Source of the DNA: a virus
Reading direction: 5' to 3' (one strand)
Length of the DNA: 64,000 nucleotides
Virus record (IMG/VR): IMGVR_UViG_3300042876_000250
Coordinates: 1 to 64,000 of that record
In this document: one piece after another, positions 48,148-55,087 of the stretch
Position numbering within the stretch: the first letter of the stretch is position 1
Layout: every line of letters starts with the position of its first letter
Translations under genes and position numbers: made by a program
The notes under the pieces: generated by a model
Told to the model about the DNA's origin: nothing
The model's input: the letters and a program-made list of their open reading frames with translations, nothing else
Databases searched by the model: none

Positions 48148-50118
48148 CTAGTTCTTGGCATTGCCATATCTACGGTGAGCGCCACCGTCAGCGGCCAGGG
48201 GAATCCCCGGCATATAGCTCGGCTCCATGGTCATCTGCGCCAAGACCCAAGTCTTAGCGTGTGCCACTTCGTCGTCAGGCACGACGGCAATCAGCTCGTC
48301 ATGCACGGTGCCTGCTATGGGGTACTTCTTGTTCACCCGCAGCATCCCGTCCGTCATCACGATCCTGGCGGTGCCCTGCACCACGTTGTTCGTGATCTTG
48401 CCAGGGTACAGCTTGGTCTCGTCCTCGCCATACACCCAGTTCATGCCGCCCGTCTCTTTGTCCTTGACCTGACGCAGGTTCGGGTACAACAGCTTCATGC
48501 CGTTGGGCAGCACGATCTCTTCCTTGCGGAAGGTCAAACATTTATACACGACCTCCTTGCCGCCTGCAAGACTCTTGACCAACAAATCACCCATCGCCTC
48601 CCAGAATGACACGACAGGCCACGCAGTGGCACGGTACTTGTCGATGATCTTCTTGGCCGCCACGCAGTGCGTGAGCAGCTCCTCGTCGGTGCAGGTGTGG
48701 GGAATCTCCAGCATCTTCTTGATGTAGTCGTCGTTGTTCAGGAACGTCTCCACGTAAGCCCGGCCAACGCCCAACTTCTTGGCAAACTCCCGGTCATAGC
48801 GCACGGGCGGTGCGCCCAGAAAGCCAACGAGTAGCTGCGCCGCGAAGCTCGCCCAGCCCAGGCCGTACCCGCACCCCAGCAGCGCACTCTTGGCGCTCTG
48901 CCGCAGGTCTGGGTGGCTCTCCTTGGTCATGCCGGGTATGCCGAACATCTGGGAGCCGAACTGCGCGTACGCGTCCTGGCCCGAGCGGAAGATGTCCAGC
49001 AGCTCCTCGTAGTCCGACAGCCACGCCAGCACCCGGGGCTCGATCTGGGAGAGGTCGCCCACCACAAGCTGGTGTCCCTCGGGGGCCATGATCGCCTTGC
49101 GCAGGAAGCTGCCGCGCTTCAAGTTCTGCATGTTGATGGCGCTCCCCTTGGAGGCAGTCCACCGCCCAGACAGCGCGCCGTAATAACTCAGGGGGACAGG
49201 CAGACGGCCGCGCCGGGAGATGTCGAGGAAGCGCTGCGCGCGCGTGCGCTCGGTCGTTGACTTCACCTTGAGCCGGGCTTCGCAAAGCGCCGCAACGTCT
49301 TCGTTGTCACCGTTGAGAAGCGCCTGGAACAGCGCATCGTTCTTGGCCAAGGCGAGGGTTTCTTTTCCAGTGGCCTTACTCTTCTTTGTAGGAGGCGCGA
49401 TGCCAAGCCCTTTGAGGACTTCCGCAAACTGCTTATTTGAAGCAAGCGCAGCTTCATCCACGCCGATCCTCTGTAGAAGTCCTTCACGCTTTTCCTTTTC
49501 CTCGGCCAGCGCCTTCTCCAACATCTCGCTGTCCAGCTCCAGCAGCGGGCGCACGTACATGCGCAGGGTCATGTCGATGAGGCGCAGTTCACTCTTGGGG
49601 TAGCCCTGGCTCAGTCGCCGAAAGATTTCTTCGCAGAGGAAGACATCGTGAGCGCAATAATCCGCAAGTTCTCTTTCAATTTGTTCTGGGAGTACCTCAA
49701 GTCCGTCCGTCGAATGAACGGCTTGTCCTTTGGGGGGAAGGCCGTAATCTCTTGCGAGGTCTTCGAGGCGATTGCCAGCCCCCACGCCGCGCAAAGCTCT
49801 TGCCATTGATAGCGTGTCGAAGATGAACGCGGGAACAACTCCGTACTCCCATGCGAGAATTGAGACATCGAACTGTGCGTTGTGTGCAAGCACGGCAGTT
49901 CGTCCCCAGTCGATTCCAGAAAGGTACTGAGGTAGGTCGCATCCTCGTACCCACAGAACTGGGTCATCGCTTCCAAGCTCGTGGAAGCAGCATCCGAAAG
50001 CAGTGAAACGGGGGTCACGTATGTACTCCTCGGTGGTCATCTTCGACAGCGTGTAGTCGGCCTTCGACCAGCGCGTCTCAAAATCTACGGCAATGATGCG
50101 GTCAAACGGGGCGCTCAT
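48148..50118 (-). CDS. Family A DNA polymerase with 3'-5' exonuclease, 656 aa
   Basis: The exonuclease part has VDFETRW (the D-x-E pair at residues 12-14), AHNAQFDVSILAWEYG and LADYCAHDVFLCEEIF. The polymerase part has motif A GDLSQIEPRVLAWLSD, motif B RQSAKSALLGCGYG and motif C TVHDELIAVV. Leu414 stands where E. coli Pol I has Phe762. No 5'-3' exonuclease domain is present. It is the replicative enzyme of this phage, encoded in the middle of the minus arm and overlapping its upstream neighbour by ATGA. Confidence 0.95.
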   Translation of the reverse strand: MSAPFDRIIAVDFETRWSKADYTLSKMTTEEYIRDPRFTAFGCCFHELGSDDPVLWVRGCDLPQYLSGIDWGRTAVLAHNAQFDVSILAWEYGVVPAFIFDTLSMARALRGVGAGNRLEDLARDYGLPPKGQAVHSTDGLEVLPEQIERELADYCAHDVFLCEEIFRRLSQGYPKSELRLIDMTLRMYVRPLLELDSEMLEKALAEEKEKREGLLQRIGVDEAALASNKQFAEVLKGLGIAPPTKKSKATGKETLALAKNDALFQALLNGDNEDVAALCEARLKVKSTTERTRAQRFLDISRRGRLPVPLSYYGALSGRWTASKGSAINMQNLKRGSFLRKAIMAPEGHQLVVGDLSQIEPRVLAWLSDYEELLDIFRSGQDAYAQFGSQMFGIPGMTKESHPDLRQSAKSALLGCGYGLGWASFAAQLLVGFLGAPPVRYDREFAKKLGVGRAYVETFLNNDDYIKKMLEIPHTCTDEELLTHCVAAKKIIDKYRATAWPVVSFWEAMGDLLVKSLAGGKEVVYKCLTFRKEEIVLPNGMKLLYPNLRQVKDKETGGMNWVYGEDETKLYPGKITNNVVQGTARIVMTDGMLRVNKKYPIAGTVHDELIAVVPDDEVAHAKTWVLAQMTMEPSYMPGIPLAADGGAHRRYGNAKN

Positions 50119-50231
50119 TTACGCTCCACCATGTTGTTGCCCTGCGCCCAGCGCATTCCAGGCAAAGGTTTCACGCGGCGCATGTGTGCGCGGCGCAGAC
50201 CTCCGACCAACCACCAAAACTGTTTACGCAT
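50115..50231 (-). CDS. Small basic protein overlapping the polymerase start, 38 aa
   Basis: Thirty-eight residues: MRKQFWWLVGGLRRAH then MRRVKPLPGMRWAQGN. The stop overlaps the polymerase ATG (ATGA), which favours a coupled real gene. The nearest ribosome site (GGGAGG) is about 18 bp upstream, so initiation is uncertain. It could serve mainly to deliver ribosomes to the polymerase gene. Confidence 0.45.
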   Translation of the reverse strand: MRKQFWWLVGGLRRAHMRRVKPLPGMRWAQGNNMVERK

Positions 50232-50242
50232 TTTTCTGAGTT

Positions 50243-50530
50243 TCAATTAAGCCTCCCATGGTCTGGCTGCGCGGCGCGGATCAGCTCGTCGTGGAACGGC
50301 ATGGCGTTGTGCAGCAGACCGTGAGCTTCGTACTCGTTGGCGTTCATGCGGACGATGGACTGCCCTTCTTCGTCGGCCAGCACCATAACGCCGCGCACCT
50401 TGGAGTCGTTGCGGTAGAGCTTGGAAAGCAGCGGCAGCAGCGTCAGGAAGGCGTTGCGCTCGGTCTCGCCCATGTATTTCACGTCTTCTTCGAGTGCGCT
50501 CACGCACTCGTCCAGCAGTTTCTGGTTCAT
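50243..50530 (-). CDS. Hypothetical protein, 95 aa
   Basis: The start is the ATG after TTGAAGGAGTCCCA, overlapping the VRR-NUC stop. The sequence is helical at first (NQKLLDECVSALEEDVKYM; FLTLLPLLSKLYRND), then a beta hairpin (VRGVMVLADEEGQSIVRMN). No known family is seen. The tight coupling suggests action with the adjacent nuclease or polymerase. Confidence 0.65.
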   Translation of the reverse strand: MNQKLLDECVSALEEDVKYMGETERNAFLTLLPLLSKLYRNDSKVRGVMVLADEEGQSIVRMNANEYEAHGLLHNAMPFHDELIRAAQPDHGRLN

Positions 50531-50820
50531 TGGGACTCCTTCAAAAGCAGTGGCAAGCCACCGATGTTGTTCTCGTTGATGACTACGGCGTGGCCTCCGC
50601 ATTCCTTGATCCTTGCAATGTGCGCCTCTTGCAGCGCAGTCGTTGTGCCCTTGCCAGCCTTGGCCTCAATGGCCAGGAACTTGCCGCGCACGCAGCACAG
50701 AAAGTCCGGCACGCCAGAGTTACCGTAGCCGGTACCAATCGGCATGGCGTAGTACACGCCATGCTCGTCCAAGATTTTTCTGATCTTGGCTTTCACTTTA
50801 GCTTCTGGAGTTGATGCCAT
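50527..50820 (-). CDS. VRR-NUC domain nuclease, 97 aa
   Basis: A compact PD-(D/E)XK nuclease: EAKVKAKIRKILDEHGVYY, then GYGNSGVPDFLCCVRG with the conserved G-x-P-D, then KFLAIEAKAGKG carrying the E-x-K pair, and LQEAHIARIKECGGHAV. The order and length match stand-alone phage VRR-NUC proteins, which are structure-specific endonucleases such as Holliday junction cleavers. It is coupled at both ends to neighbours. Confidence 0.9.
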   Translation of the reverse strand: MASTPEAKVKAKIRKILDEHGVYYAMPIGTGYGNSGVPDFLCCVRGKFLAIEAKAGKGTTTALQEAHIARIKECGGHAVVINENNIGGLPLLLKESQ

Positions 50821-51194
50821 ATGTCTCGAAAATATCTTGCGGGGACTTCGCGTTCCTCGCTTTGGAAAAACATCTCTGCGTCATAGCGCTGCGCAAACTC
50901 GTCGAGTTCATCACCCGAGAAGAATTTGAACTGGCCCTCGTCTTCGACCAGCACACCGCGCCTGCGCAGCACCTCGTACATGTGGGCTTTGGCTGCGTAC
51001 CGCATGGCGGTATTTCTCGTATCGCCCAATTCGCGCTGGAGTGAAGCAAGCCTTTCGCGCAGTTCGTACTGCTCATAGTTCATGCGAACCATCTTGGCAT
51101 GTGCTTCGATTACCTTCGCAGCGTCTTGCTCTTGCTGGGTCAGCGGCCTTTGCTGCGCCAGCTCAAGCGGTTTCTTTTTCCATTGTGCTTTCAT
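50793..51194 (-). CDS. Hypothetical protein, coiled coil, 133 aa
   Basis: Starts MKAQWKKKPLELAQQRP after CAAGGAGCGCAAG. A long charged helix (QEQDAAKVIEAHAKMVRM; YELRERLASLQRELGDTRN) precedes a compact C-terminal part (VLVEDEGQFKFFSGDELDE; RYFRDIWHQLQKLK). It overlaps the VRR-NUC start by 28 bp. Unknown; possibly a nuclease partner. Confidence 0.65.
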   Translation of the reverse strand: MKAQWKKKPLELAQQRPLTQQEQDAAKVIEAHAKMVRMNYEQYELRERLASLQRELGDTRNTAMRYAAKAHMYEVLRRRGVLVEDEGQFKFFSGDELDEFAQRYDAEMFFQSEEREVPARYFRDIWHQLQKLK

Positions 51195-51391
51195 CTTGCG
51201 CTCCTTGTGTTGGGGTAGGGGGTCATGTAGATTCAGCGCCCCCTGTCGCTGTGAGGAGAACGGTGCGGGTGGAACATCTCACTGCTGCCGACCCCGGCCC
51301 GCACCGGGCAAAACGTGTTCGCATCTACAAGGCTTGCACGCGTTGCCCCAACCAATCCTGTCGGCATTGGTGTTCTTATCAGTACGGCGCT

Positions 51392-51634
51392 TCAGGCAGC
51401 GCCGCGAATTCTTTTTTCTTCAGCAGTCTTTCGATCTGCTCCAGCTTCTCCGGGTCGGCCTTCTCGAAGGGCCACCACTTGCCGGTCTGAATTTTTTCTG
51501 CGAGTTGTTGCGATGAGCACTTCCGCAGTCTTAAACCTGTGCTCGTTTCCGCAGACTCTGGTTCGGATGTTGTTCTCATTTTGCTTTCTTGTCTCGACCA
51601 CCATCGTCCACGCTCCGCACTCGGGGCACTTCAT
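51392..51634 (-). CDS. Zinc-ribbon protein, probably frameshifted near its C-terminus
   Basis: The start is the ATG after TGGAGAAGAAAG. MKCPECGAWTMVVETRK, RTRVCGNEHRFKTAEV show a zinc ribbon like those of NrdR-type or Ogr-type proteins (C-x2-C, later C and H). After ATTRRK the frame goes to low-quality sequence and stops at 51392. If the run of six A (T at 51492-51497) were five, translation would instead continue IQTGKWWPFEKADPEKLEQ and end ALPEAPY at 51379. So the true gene is probably 51379-51634. Confidence 0.6.
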   Translation of the reverse strand: MKCPECGAWTMVVETRKQNENNIRTRVCGNEHRFKTAEVLIATTRRKNSDRQVVALREGRPGEAGADRKTAEEKRIRGAA

Positions 51635-51950
51635 CTTTCTTCTCCAGCCAAACAATGATCTCGCCCGTCCCGCGCTTGACTGCCTGCCGCACCGCGACCT
51701 TGCCCCGCAGGTCTTTGTTGAGGATGTAGCGTTGCAGCGCGCGACGGACGCTTTGGAAATTTCTCTCGGGGAACTCAATAGCCGACTTCATCTGCACCAG
51801 CTTGTCGAACTCCGCGTCGTACTTGGTCATGCCCTTGGAGACGCGGTTGATCGCGGGGATCGGTACCTCTTTCAGCACGGGCTTGCCGGTGAACGGGTTG
51901 GTTGCAGTTGCAAAGGAAGTGGTCGGTTTCTTGGTGTTCATTTTGCTCAT
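51576..51950 (-). CDS. Hypothetical protein, 124 aa
   Basis: Starts MSKMNTKKPTTSFATAT, overlapping the upstream stop (ATGA). The core reads NRVSKGMTKYDAEFDKLVQ, SAIEFPERNFQSVRRALQRY and KVAVRQAVKRGTGEIIVWL, the look of a small winged-helix or DNA-binding fold with a basic end (RVRSVDDGGRDKKAK). It overlaps the zinc-ribbon start by 59 bp. No family is recognised. Confidence 0.65.
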   Translation of the reverse strand: MSKMNTKKPTTSFATATNPFTGKPVLKEVPIPAINRVSKGMTKYDAEFDKLVQMKSAIEFPERNFQSVRRALQRYILNKDLRGKVAVRQAVKRGTGEIIVWLEKKDEVPRVRSVDDGGRDKKAK

Positions 51951-52288
51951 TTGCGGGGGGTTGTGTCGAGCCCTTTAAGGGTTTCTTTGATGAGGTCTTG
52001 CTCCGACATCTTGTCCAGAGCCAGAATAAAAAGCAGACTGCATATGGCGTGCGCCATGTGGTTGAGTCCGGTCTCGGGGTCGTACTTCTGCCCTTGCAGG
52101 TAGGCGCTGATGTGGCGCATGGCGGCGGCCGGGTATCGCTGCTCTTTGCCCTCAACGTGTTGCCAGTTGTTGTCGGCGTACTTCTGCGCCCCGTACGTCA
52201 GCACCCGCACCACATCGTCCAGCGCCGCCCATGGTACGAGATCGTAGCGCGGCTTGCCGTGGTCAAACTTCATTCCCAGTTGGCTCAT
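51947..52288 (-). CDS. dATP/dGTP diphosphohydrolase, MazG-like (PF18909-type), 113 aa
   Basis: Phrases KFDHGKPRYDLVPWAALDD, VVRVLTYGAQKYADNNWQH, AAMRHISAYLQGQKYDPET and GLNHMAHAICSLLFIL match the conserved core of the phage all-alpha NTP pyrophosphatase family that includes MazZ. The E-x-G-x2-H...H-A motif is present. It would remove particular dNTPs or dampen ppGpp-like signals. No PurZ is seen here, so a 2-aminoadenine genome is not supported. Ribosome site GAGGAAG. Confidence 0.8.
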   Translation of the reverse strand: MSQLGMKFDHGKPRYDLVPWAALDDVVRVLTYGAQKYADNNWQHVEGKEQRYPAAAMRHISAYLQGQKYDPETGLNHMAHAICSLLFILALDKMSEQDLIKETLKGLDTTPRK

Positions 52289-52745
52289 TTATCTTCCTCA
52301 CTTTCTTTGATCGCAGTTCTTTCTGCACGAGCGCGTTGGCGTTCTCAAGGTCGAGGATTGTGCAGGCATCGAGCTGCGCATCGTGAATGTCCATGCCCAG
52401 GTTCATGGCTTGCAGCTCCTCCCCCGTGAACACGAAGCGCCCCGTCGCTGCACCCCGCCTGCACATGGTGTACAGCGCGTCCTGGGCAGCGCGGATGTCT
52501 TCCCTGATGTCAGCGCCCAGGTCTGGGTTCACGCGGTACAGCGCCTCCGACACATTCATTGCGGCAATAAGTATGTCGATGGCGTTGCGCGTGCCCCGGC
52601 CTTGTGTCACATCCAGCAGCGCCTGATGGTTCTTGATCTTCAGGGTGACAGCGCCCTCATGGCTTTTGACCATGGAGCACCGCTCCAGCACCCGCGTAAG
52701 TGGGTTAATCAGCGGGCGAGGTTTGTAGCTGCTGCGTTTGCGCAT
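52263..52745 (-). CDS. Conserved phage protein of unknown function, 160 aa
   Basis: Starts MRKRSSYKPRPLINPLT. It contains VTLKIKNHQALLDVTQGRG, TRNAIDILIAAMNVSEALY, AATGRFVFTGEELQAMNLG and MDIHDAQLDACTILDLEN. These phrases recur in many Burkholderia and Pseudomonas phages that I remember only as unknowns. It is all-helical. It overlaps the diphosphohydrolase by 26 bp. The N-terminus is basic and could touch nucleic acid. Confidence 0.75.
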   Translation of the reverse strand: MRKRSSYKPRPLINPLTRVLERCSMVKSHEGAVTLKIKNHQALLDVTQGRGTRNAIDILIAAMNVSEALYRVNPDLGADIREDIRAAQDALYTMCRRGAATGRFVFTGEELQAMNLGMDIHDAQLDACTILDLENANALVQKELRSKKVRKINEPTGNEV

Positions 52746-52933
52746 CAGAGTAGTTGTTCAGAAGGTTCGTCGAAATCGAATGCTTCGTGTAGTTGCAGCC
52801 AGATGGCGTCACGCACGTGCTCTCGAATCATATCTTCGCTGGGGCTGTCTGCATGTTTGTGCGCCCTGCGCCAGCCCTGCGCGAAACCGTTCTCAATGCA
52901 CTGGTCAAGCAGCGGAATGATCTTGGGTTTCAT
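52745..52933 (-). CDS. Hypothetical protein, 62 aa
   Basis: The start is the ATG after GCAAGGGGGAACAC; the longer upstream frame is out of context. It reads MKPKIIPLLDQCIENGF, RAHKHADSPSEDMIREHV, ending AFDFDEPSEQLL. It overlaps neighbours at both ends (4 bp and 1 bp). Small, helical and acidic; unknown. Confidence 0.65.
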   Translation of the reverse strand: MKPKIIPLLDQCIENGFAQGWRRAHKHADSPSEDMIREHVRDAIWLQLHEAFDFDEPSEQLL

Positions 52934-53145
52934 GTGTTCCCCCTTGCTCGGATGGCGGCGGCAACGCGGTCTTTGGCTTCCATAGTGATGTCGTCCTGCT
53001 CGCCCGATACCGGCGTTTCGGCAATCACCGCACACGCCTCGCGCTCTGCTGCGGCTACCGTTTCAACGATGTACAAGAGGCTGTCGATGTCTTTTTGTGA
53101 CCAGCCAGCCTCCCGCGCCATGCGGATGATGTCGTCTTGGGTCAC
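52930..53145 (-). CDS. Hypothetical early protein, 71 aa, GTG start
   Basis: The first codon is GTG overlapping the previous stop (GTGA). It contains MTQDDIIRMAREAGWSQK, VETVAAAEREACAVIAE and EAKDRVAAAIRARGNT, the format of short proteins common in betaproteobacterial phages (helical pair with an A-x-x-R-E-A-C segment). No function is known. Confidence 0.7.
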   Translation of the reverse strand: MTQDDIIRMAREAGWSQKDIDSLLYIVETVAAAEREACAVIAETPVSGEQDDITMEAKDRVAAAIRARGNT

Positions 53146-53273
53146 TGCGGGTTCTCCTCTTCATCAAAAGTCATGTCGGGCGGGTGAGGCACAGCGTCAT
53201 GCACAATCACCCCATGCTCGTCTGCGGGTAGAAAGCGCCCGCACACCACGCAGTAGTAACCTTCATTTTCCAC
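53142..53273 (-). CDS. Small protein with single CxxC, 43 aa
   Basis: GTG start after TTAAGGAGAACCGCC. It reads (V)ENEGYYCVVCGRFLPADE then HGVIVHDAVPHPPDM and an acidic end. One CxxC pair and two His could bind zinc. It overlaps neighbours on both sides. Too short to assign. Confidence 0.6.
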   Translation of the reverse strand: MENEGYYCVVCGRFLPADEHGVIVHDAVPHPPDMTFDEEENPQ

Positions 53274-53433
53274 GGCGGTTCTCCTTAATCTTTTTGGCTA
53301 GTACTTCGATGTAATCGCGCGCCTGCTCAACGGGCACTTCGGCGTGATAAAAAATAAGTGCGGCCTCCACGAGTTGCGGACTCATCGGTAGCGTGTAGAA
53401 AACCTGCTCCAGGTACACTCGTTTTTCGCTCAT
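53263..53433 (-). CDS. Small hypothetical protein, 56 aa
   Basis: Starts MSEKRVYLEQVFYTLPMS and ends DYIEVLAKKIKENRRGK. It is helical and basic. The ATG overlaps the previous stop (ATGA), and it overlaps the next gene by 11 bp, supporting translation in series. No family is recognised. Confidence 0.6.
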   Translation of the reverse strand: MSEKRVYLEQVFYTLPMSPQLVEAALIFYHAEVPVEQARDYIEVLAKKIKENRRGK

Positions 53434-53627
53434 GCCACCCTCCAGCAGCGAAAGCCCTCGGGCGTCTTGCGGATGGTGAACCGCCTGCCCAGGGGGTTGC
53501 CGTACCTCATGGCTGCAACGCTGGCTGCGTTTCGCTTCATGCCTTCAGGCAGCAGGAAGCTGTCCCCCACCTCCATCTGCGCGAAGGGGTACTTGATCGG
53601 CAACGGGATGTTCTTTTCTATTTTCAT
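53430..53627 (-). CDS. Small conserved phage protein, 65 aa
   Basis: The start is the ATG after CAGGGAGGAAAC. It reads MKIEKNIPLPIKYPFAQ, EVGDSFLLPEGMKRNAA and RRFTIRKTPEGFRCWRV. The pattern (PFxxMxxGDSFxxP...TRKxxxGxRxWR) recurs in many phages and plasmids as a small DNA-binding-like unit of unknown function. Coupled to both neighbours. Confidence 0.75.
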   Translation of the reverse strand: MKIEKNIPLPIKYPFAQMEVGDSFLLPEGMKRNAASVAAMRYGNPLGRRFTIRKTPEGFRCWRVA

Positions 53628-53866
53628 GTTTCCTCCCTGGCAGCAGCGATGGCGGCGCGGGCTTTGACGACCGGGCACCACTTCAAGTCTTCGCAGATAT
53701 GGTCGTCGTGCTGAGTGTCTTGCAAGAGGTCTTCCAACGCCTCCAGCAGTTGCGCGTTCACTTCGTCTAGGCGGCGTAGTTCCGCCACTGCCCCTCGTTG
53801 CCAGCCCACGCGATGGCTTATGTGGGCGGAATCAATTAGCTGCTGGGCTTTGCTTTGTTTGGTCAT
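53624..53866 (-). CDS. Hypothetical early protein, 80 aa
   Basis: Starts MTKQSKAQQLIDSAHIS and contains AVAELRRLDEVNAQLLEAL, a clear coiled coil, then DHICEDLKWCPVVKARA with two Cys. It overlaps both neighbours by 4 bp. No family is recognised. Confidence 0.65.
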   Translation of the reverse strand: MTKQSKAQQLIDSAHISHRVGWQRGAVAELRRLDEVNAQLLEALEDLLQDTQHDDHICEDLKWCPVVKARAAIAAAREET

Positions 53867-54363
53867 TTCTGGCCCCCATTCTTCTCGCGCAGCTTGGCTT
53901 CAATGGCGCGGGCGAAATGCCAATACGGGTCATCGGCGGCTGTAAACTGTTGACCGCGAATGCGCGCATCGTGTTTGCGGAACGAAATGACCGACTCGAT
54001 CTTGGCATCGACTATCTCGTCCACGGTCAGCGACACCCACTCTCGGCGAGGCGGGGCAGGGTAGGGTTGCACATGAAATGATGCGAGTGAACCAGACAAG
54101 TTGTACCGCTTTTGCATTTCTGCGGCCAAGGCGTCTGCTTGTTCTTTCGATTCAAGAAGCTGGTAGTCACAAACCCCGTTCATCACCATCCAACCCAACG
54201 GCTCCTGCTCCGTCTGGGCCAGCCTCTCTTGCAGGGCGGCTCTCAACGGCCCATTGCGGTCAACGTAGTCGTCGCAGTGTGTGCAGCGATGGCCGGGGTC
54301 GTCGTCCTCGCCAGAACAAGTCAGCGCCTCCAGCGCCTGCTGCATCAGTTCGCGGTCAGTCAT
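53863..54363 (-). CDS. MTDRE-family early protein, copy A, 166 aa
   Basis: The start is the ATG after CAAGGAGAAGAACAC. N-terminus MTDRELMQQALEALTCSG, a Cys/His stretch (HRCTHCDDYVDRNG), then LQERLAQTEQEPLGWMV, and later PPRREWVSLTVDEIVDAK and ARAIEAKLREKNGGQK. The same N- and C-terminal signatures and the central E-R-L-A-Q-x-E-Q-E-P motif occur in the next gene, so they are tandem paralogues. This modular family is frequent in Burkholderiales phages; function unknown. Confidence 0.75.
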   Translation of the reverse strand: MTDRELMQQALEALTCSGEDDDPGHRCTHCDDYVDRNGPLRAALQERLAQTEQEPLGWMVMNGVCDYQLLESKEQADALAAEMQKRYNLSGSLASFHVQPYPAPPRREWVSLTVDEIVDAKIESVISFRKHDARIRGQQFTAADDPYWHFARAIEAKLREKNGGQK

Positions 54364-54761
54364 GTGTTCTTCTCCTTGAGTTTGGCTTCGATGGCTTCGT
54401 ACAAGTACAGCATCATGGGCGCCCACACGGGGCCGAGTTCTTCTTGAATGCGCCGCCATTCACGAATGCCTCTGCGCTCCTCCTCCGTCAGCCCCACCCA
54501 TTCACGGCGCGGCGGGGCGGTGTAGAGGGGCGTTACTGGCCAGCCTTTTTCTCTCCACCGCTCCGACATTTTTTTGCTGTAAGTAGTAGCCGACTTGTCC
54601 TCTCGATGGTTTTCGGTAAACCACGCCACCGGCTCCTGTTCCGGCTGCGCCAGCCTCTCGTTCAAATTTTTCATAGCCAGCTTTGCCACAGGAAACGGCA
54701 TGGCATCGTCAATCAACTTCAGCGCCTCCAGCGCCTGCTGCATGATCTCTCGGTCGGTCAT
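54360..54761 (-). CDS. MTDRE-family early protein, copy B, 133 aa
   Basis: The start is the ATG after CGGGGGAGCGGGAC. MTDREIMQQALEALKLID parallels copy A, followed by NERLAQPEQEPVAWFTE, YTAPPRREWVGLTEEER and ending EAIEAKLKEKNT. It lacks the CxxC insert of copy A. It overlaps both neighbours by 4 bp. Probably a duplicate that diverged in the middle. Confidence 0.75.
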   Translation of the reverse strand: MTDREIMQQALEALKLIDDAMPFPVAKLAMKNLNERLAQPEQEPVAWFTENHREDKSATTYSKKMSERWREKGWPVTPLYTAPPRREWVGLTEEERRGIREWRRIQEELGPVWAPMMLYLYEAIEAKLKEKNT

Positions 54762-55087
54762 GTCCCGCTCCCCCGTTGGTTGCTGCGCTGGCACGGCCAC
54801 ACGCGGCTGAGGGCCCGGTTGACCAGGGAGTCGGCAGACAGGTGGCGGATAGCGGGGTTGTCCTCCAGATAGCGCTTCACAATGTCATGCGCTTGGCCCA
54901 CCGTCACGCCGTCTGGCATGCACACAGTCACCGTGGTCAGGGCATCGGATGCGCCCATCACGTAGCCGACCGCAGACATCTGGCGCATCTGGGTGCCGTT
55001 CATGTCAGCCAGCAGGCGGTTGCCGTCCATGAACTCTGCATGTGCGGCGCTGGCGCACAGCGCCAGCATGAGGAGTGCTTTCTTCAT
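54758..55087 (-). CDS. Secreted Rap1a/Tai immunity-like protein, 109 aa
   Basis: A signal peptide is clear: MKKALLMLALCASAAHA with cleavage before EF. The mature part reads FMDGNRLLADMNGTQM, AVGYVMGASDALTTVTVC, MPDGVTVGQAHDIVKRYL, NPAIRHLSADSLVNRALSR and VWPC. This matches the layout of Rap1a/Tai immunity-type proteins (dG..L, GYV.G..D, C.P.gvT.gQ, V..yL..nP, wPC), which block type VI secretion peptidoglycan amidases. In a phage it may protect or modify the periplasm. Two Cys could form a disulfide. Confidence 0.75.
   Translation of the reverse strand: MKKALLMLALCASAAHAEFMDGNRLLADMNGTQMRQMSAVGYVMGASDALTTVTVCMPDGVTVGQAHDIVKRYLEDNPAIRHLSADSLVNRALSRVWPCQRSNQRGSGT

Noticed and set aside
51195-51378. 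Plus-strand Cys-rich frame (CTRCPNQSCRHWC) and an 8-bp inverted repeat at 51262-51269/51298-51305
   Set aside because: The frame is on the wrong strand for this arm, starts with GTG and runs into the complement of a real gene. The repeat has a 28-nt loop and may be chance; I see nothing firm in this gap.
51492-51497. Programmed -1 frameshift at A-AAA-AAT in the zinc-ribbon gene
   Set aside because: The heptamer is in phase, but a -1 shift leads to the wrong frame; the sensible continuation needs +1 (one A fewer), so an indel or slippage is preferred.
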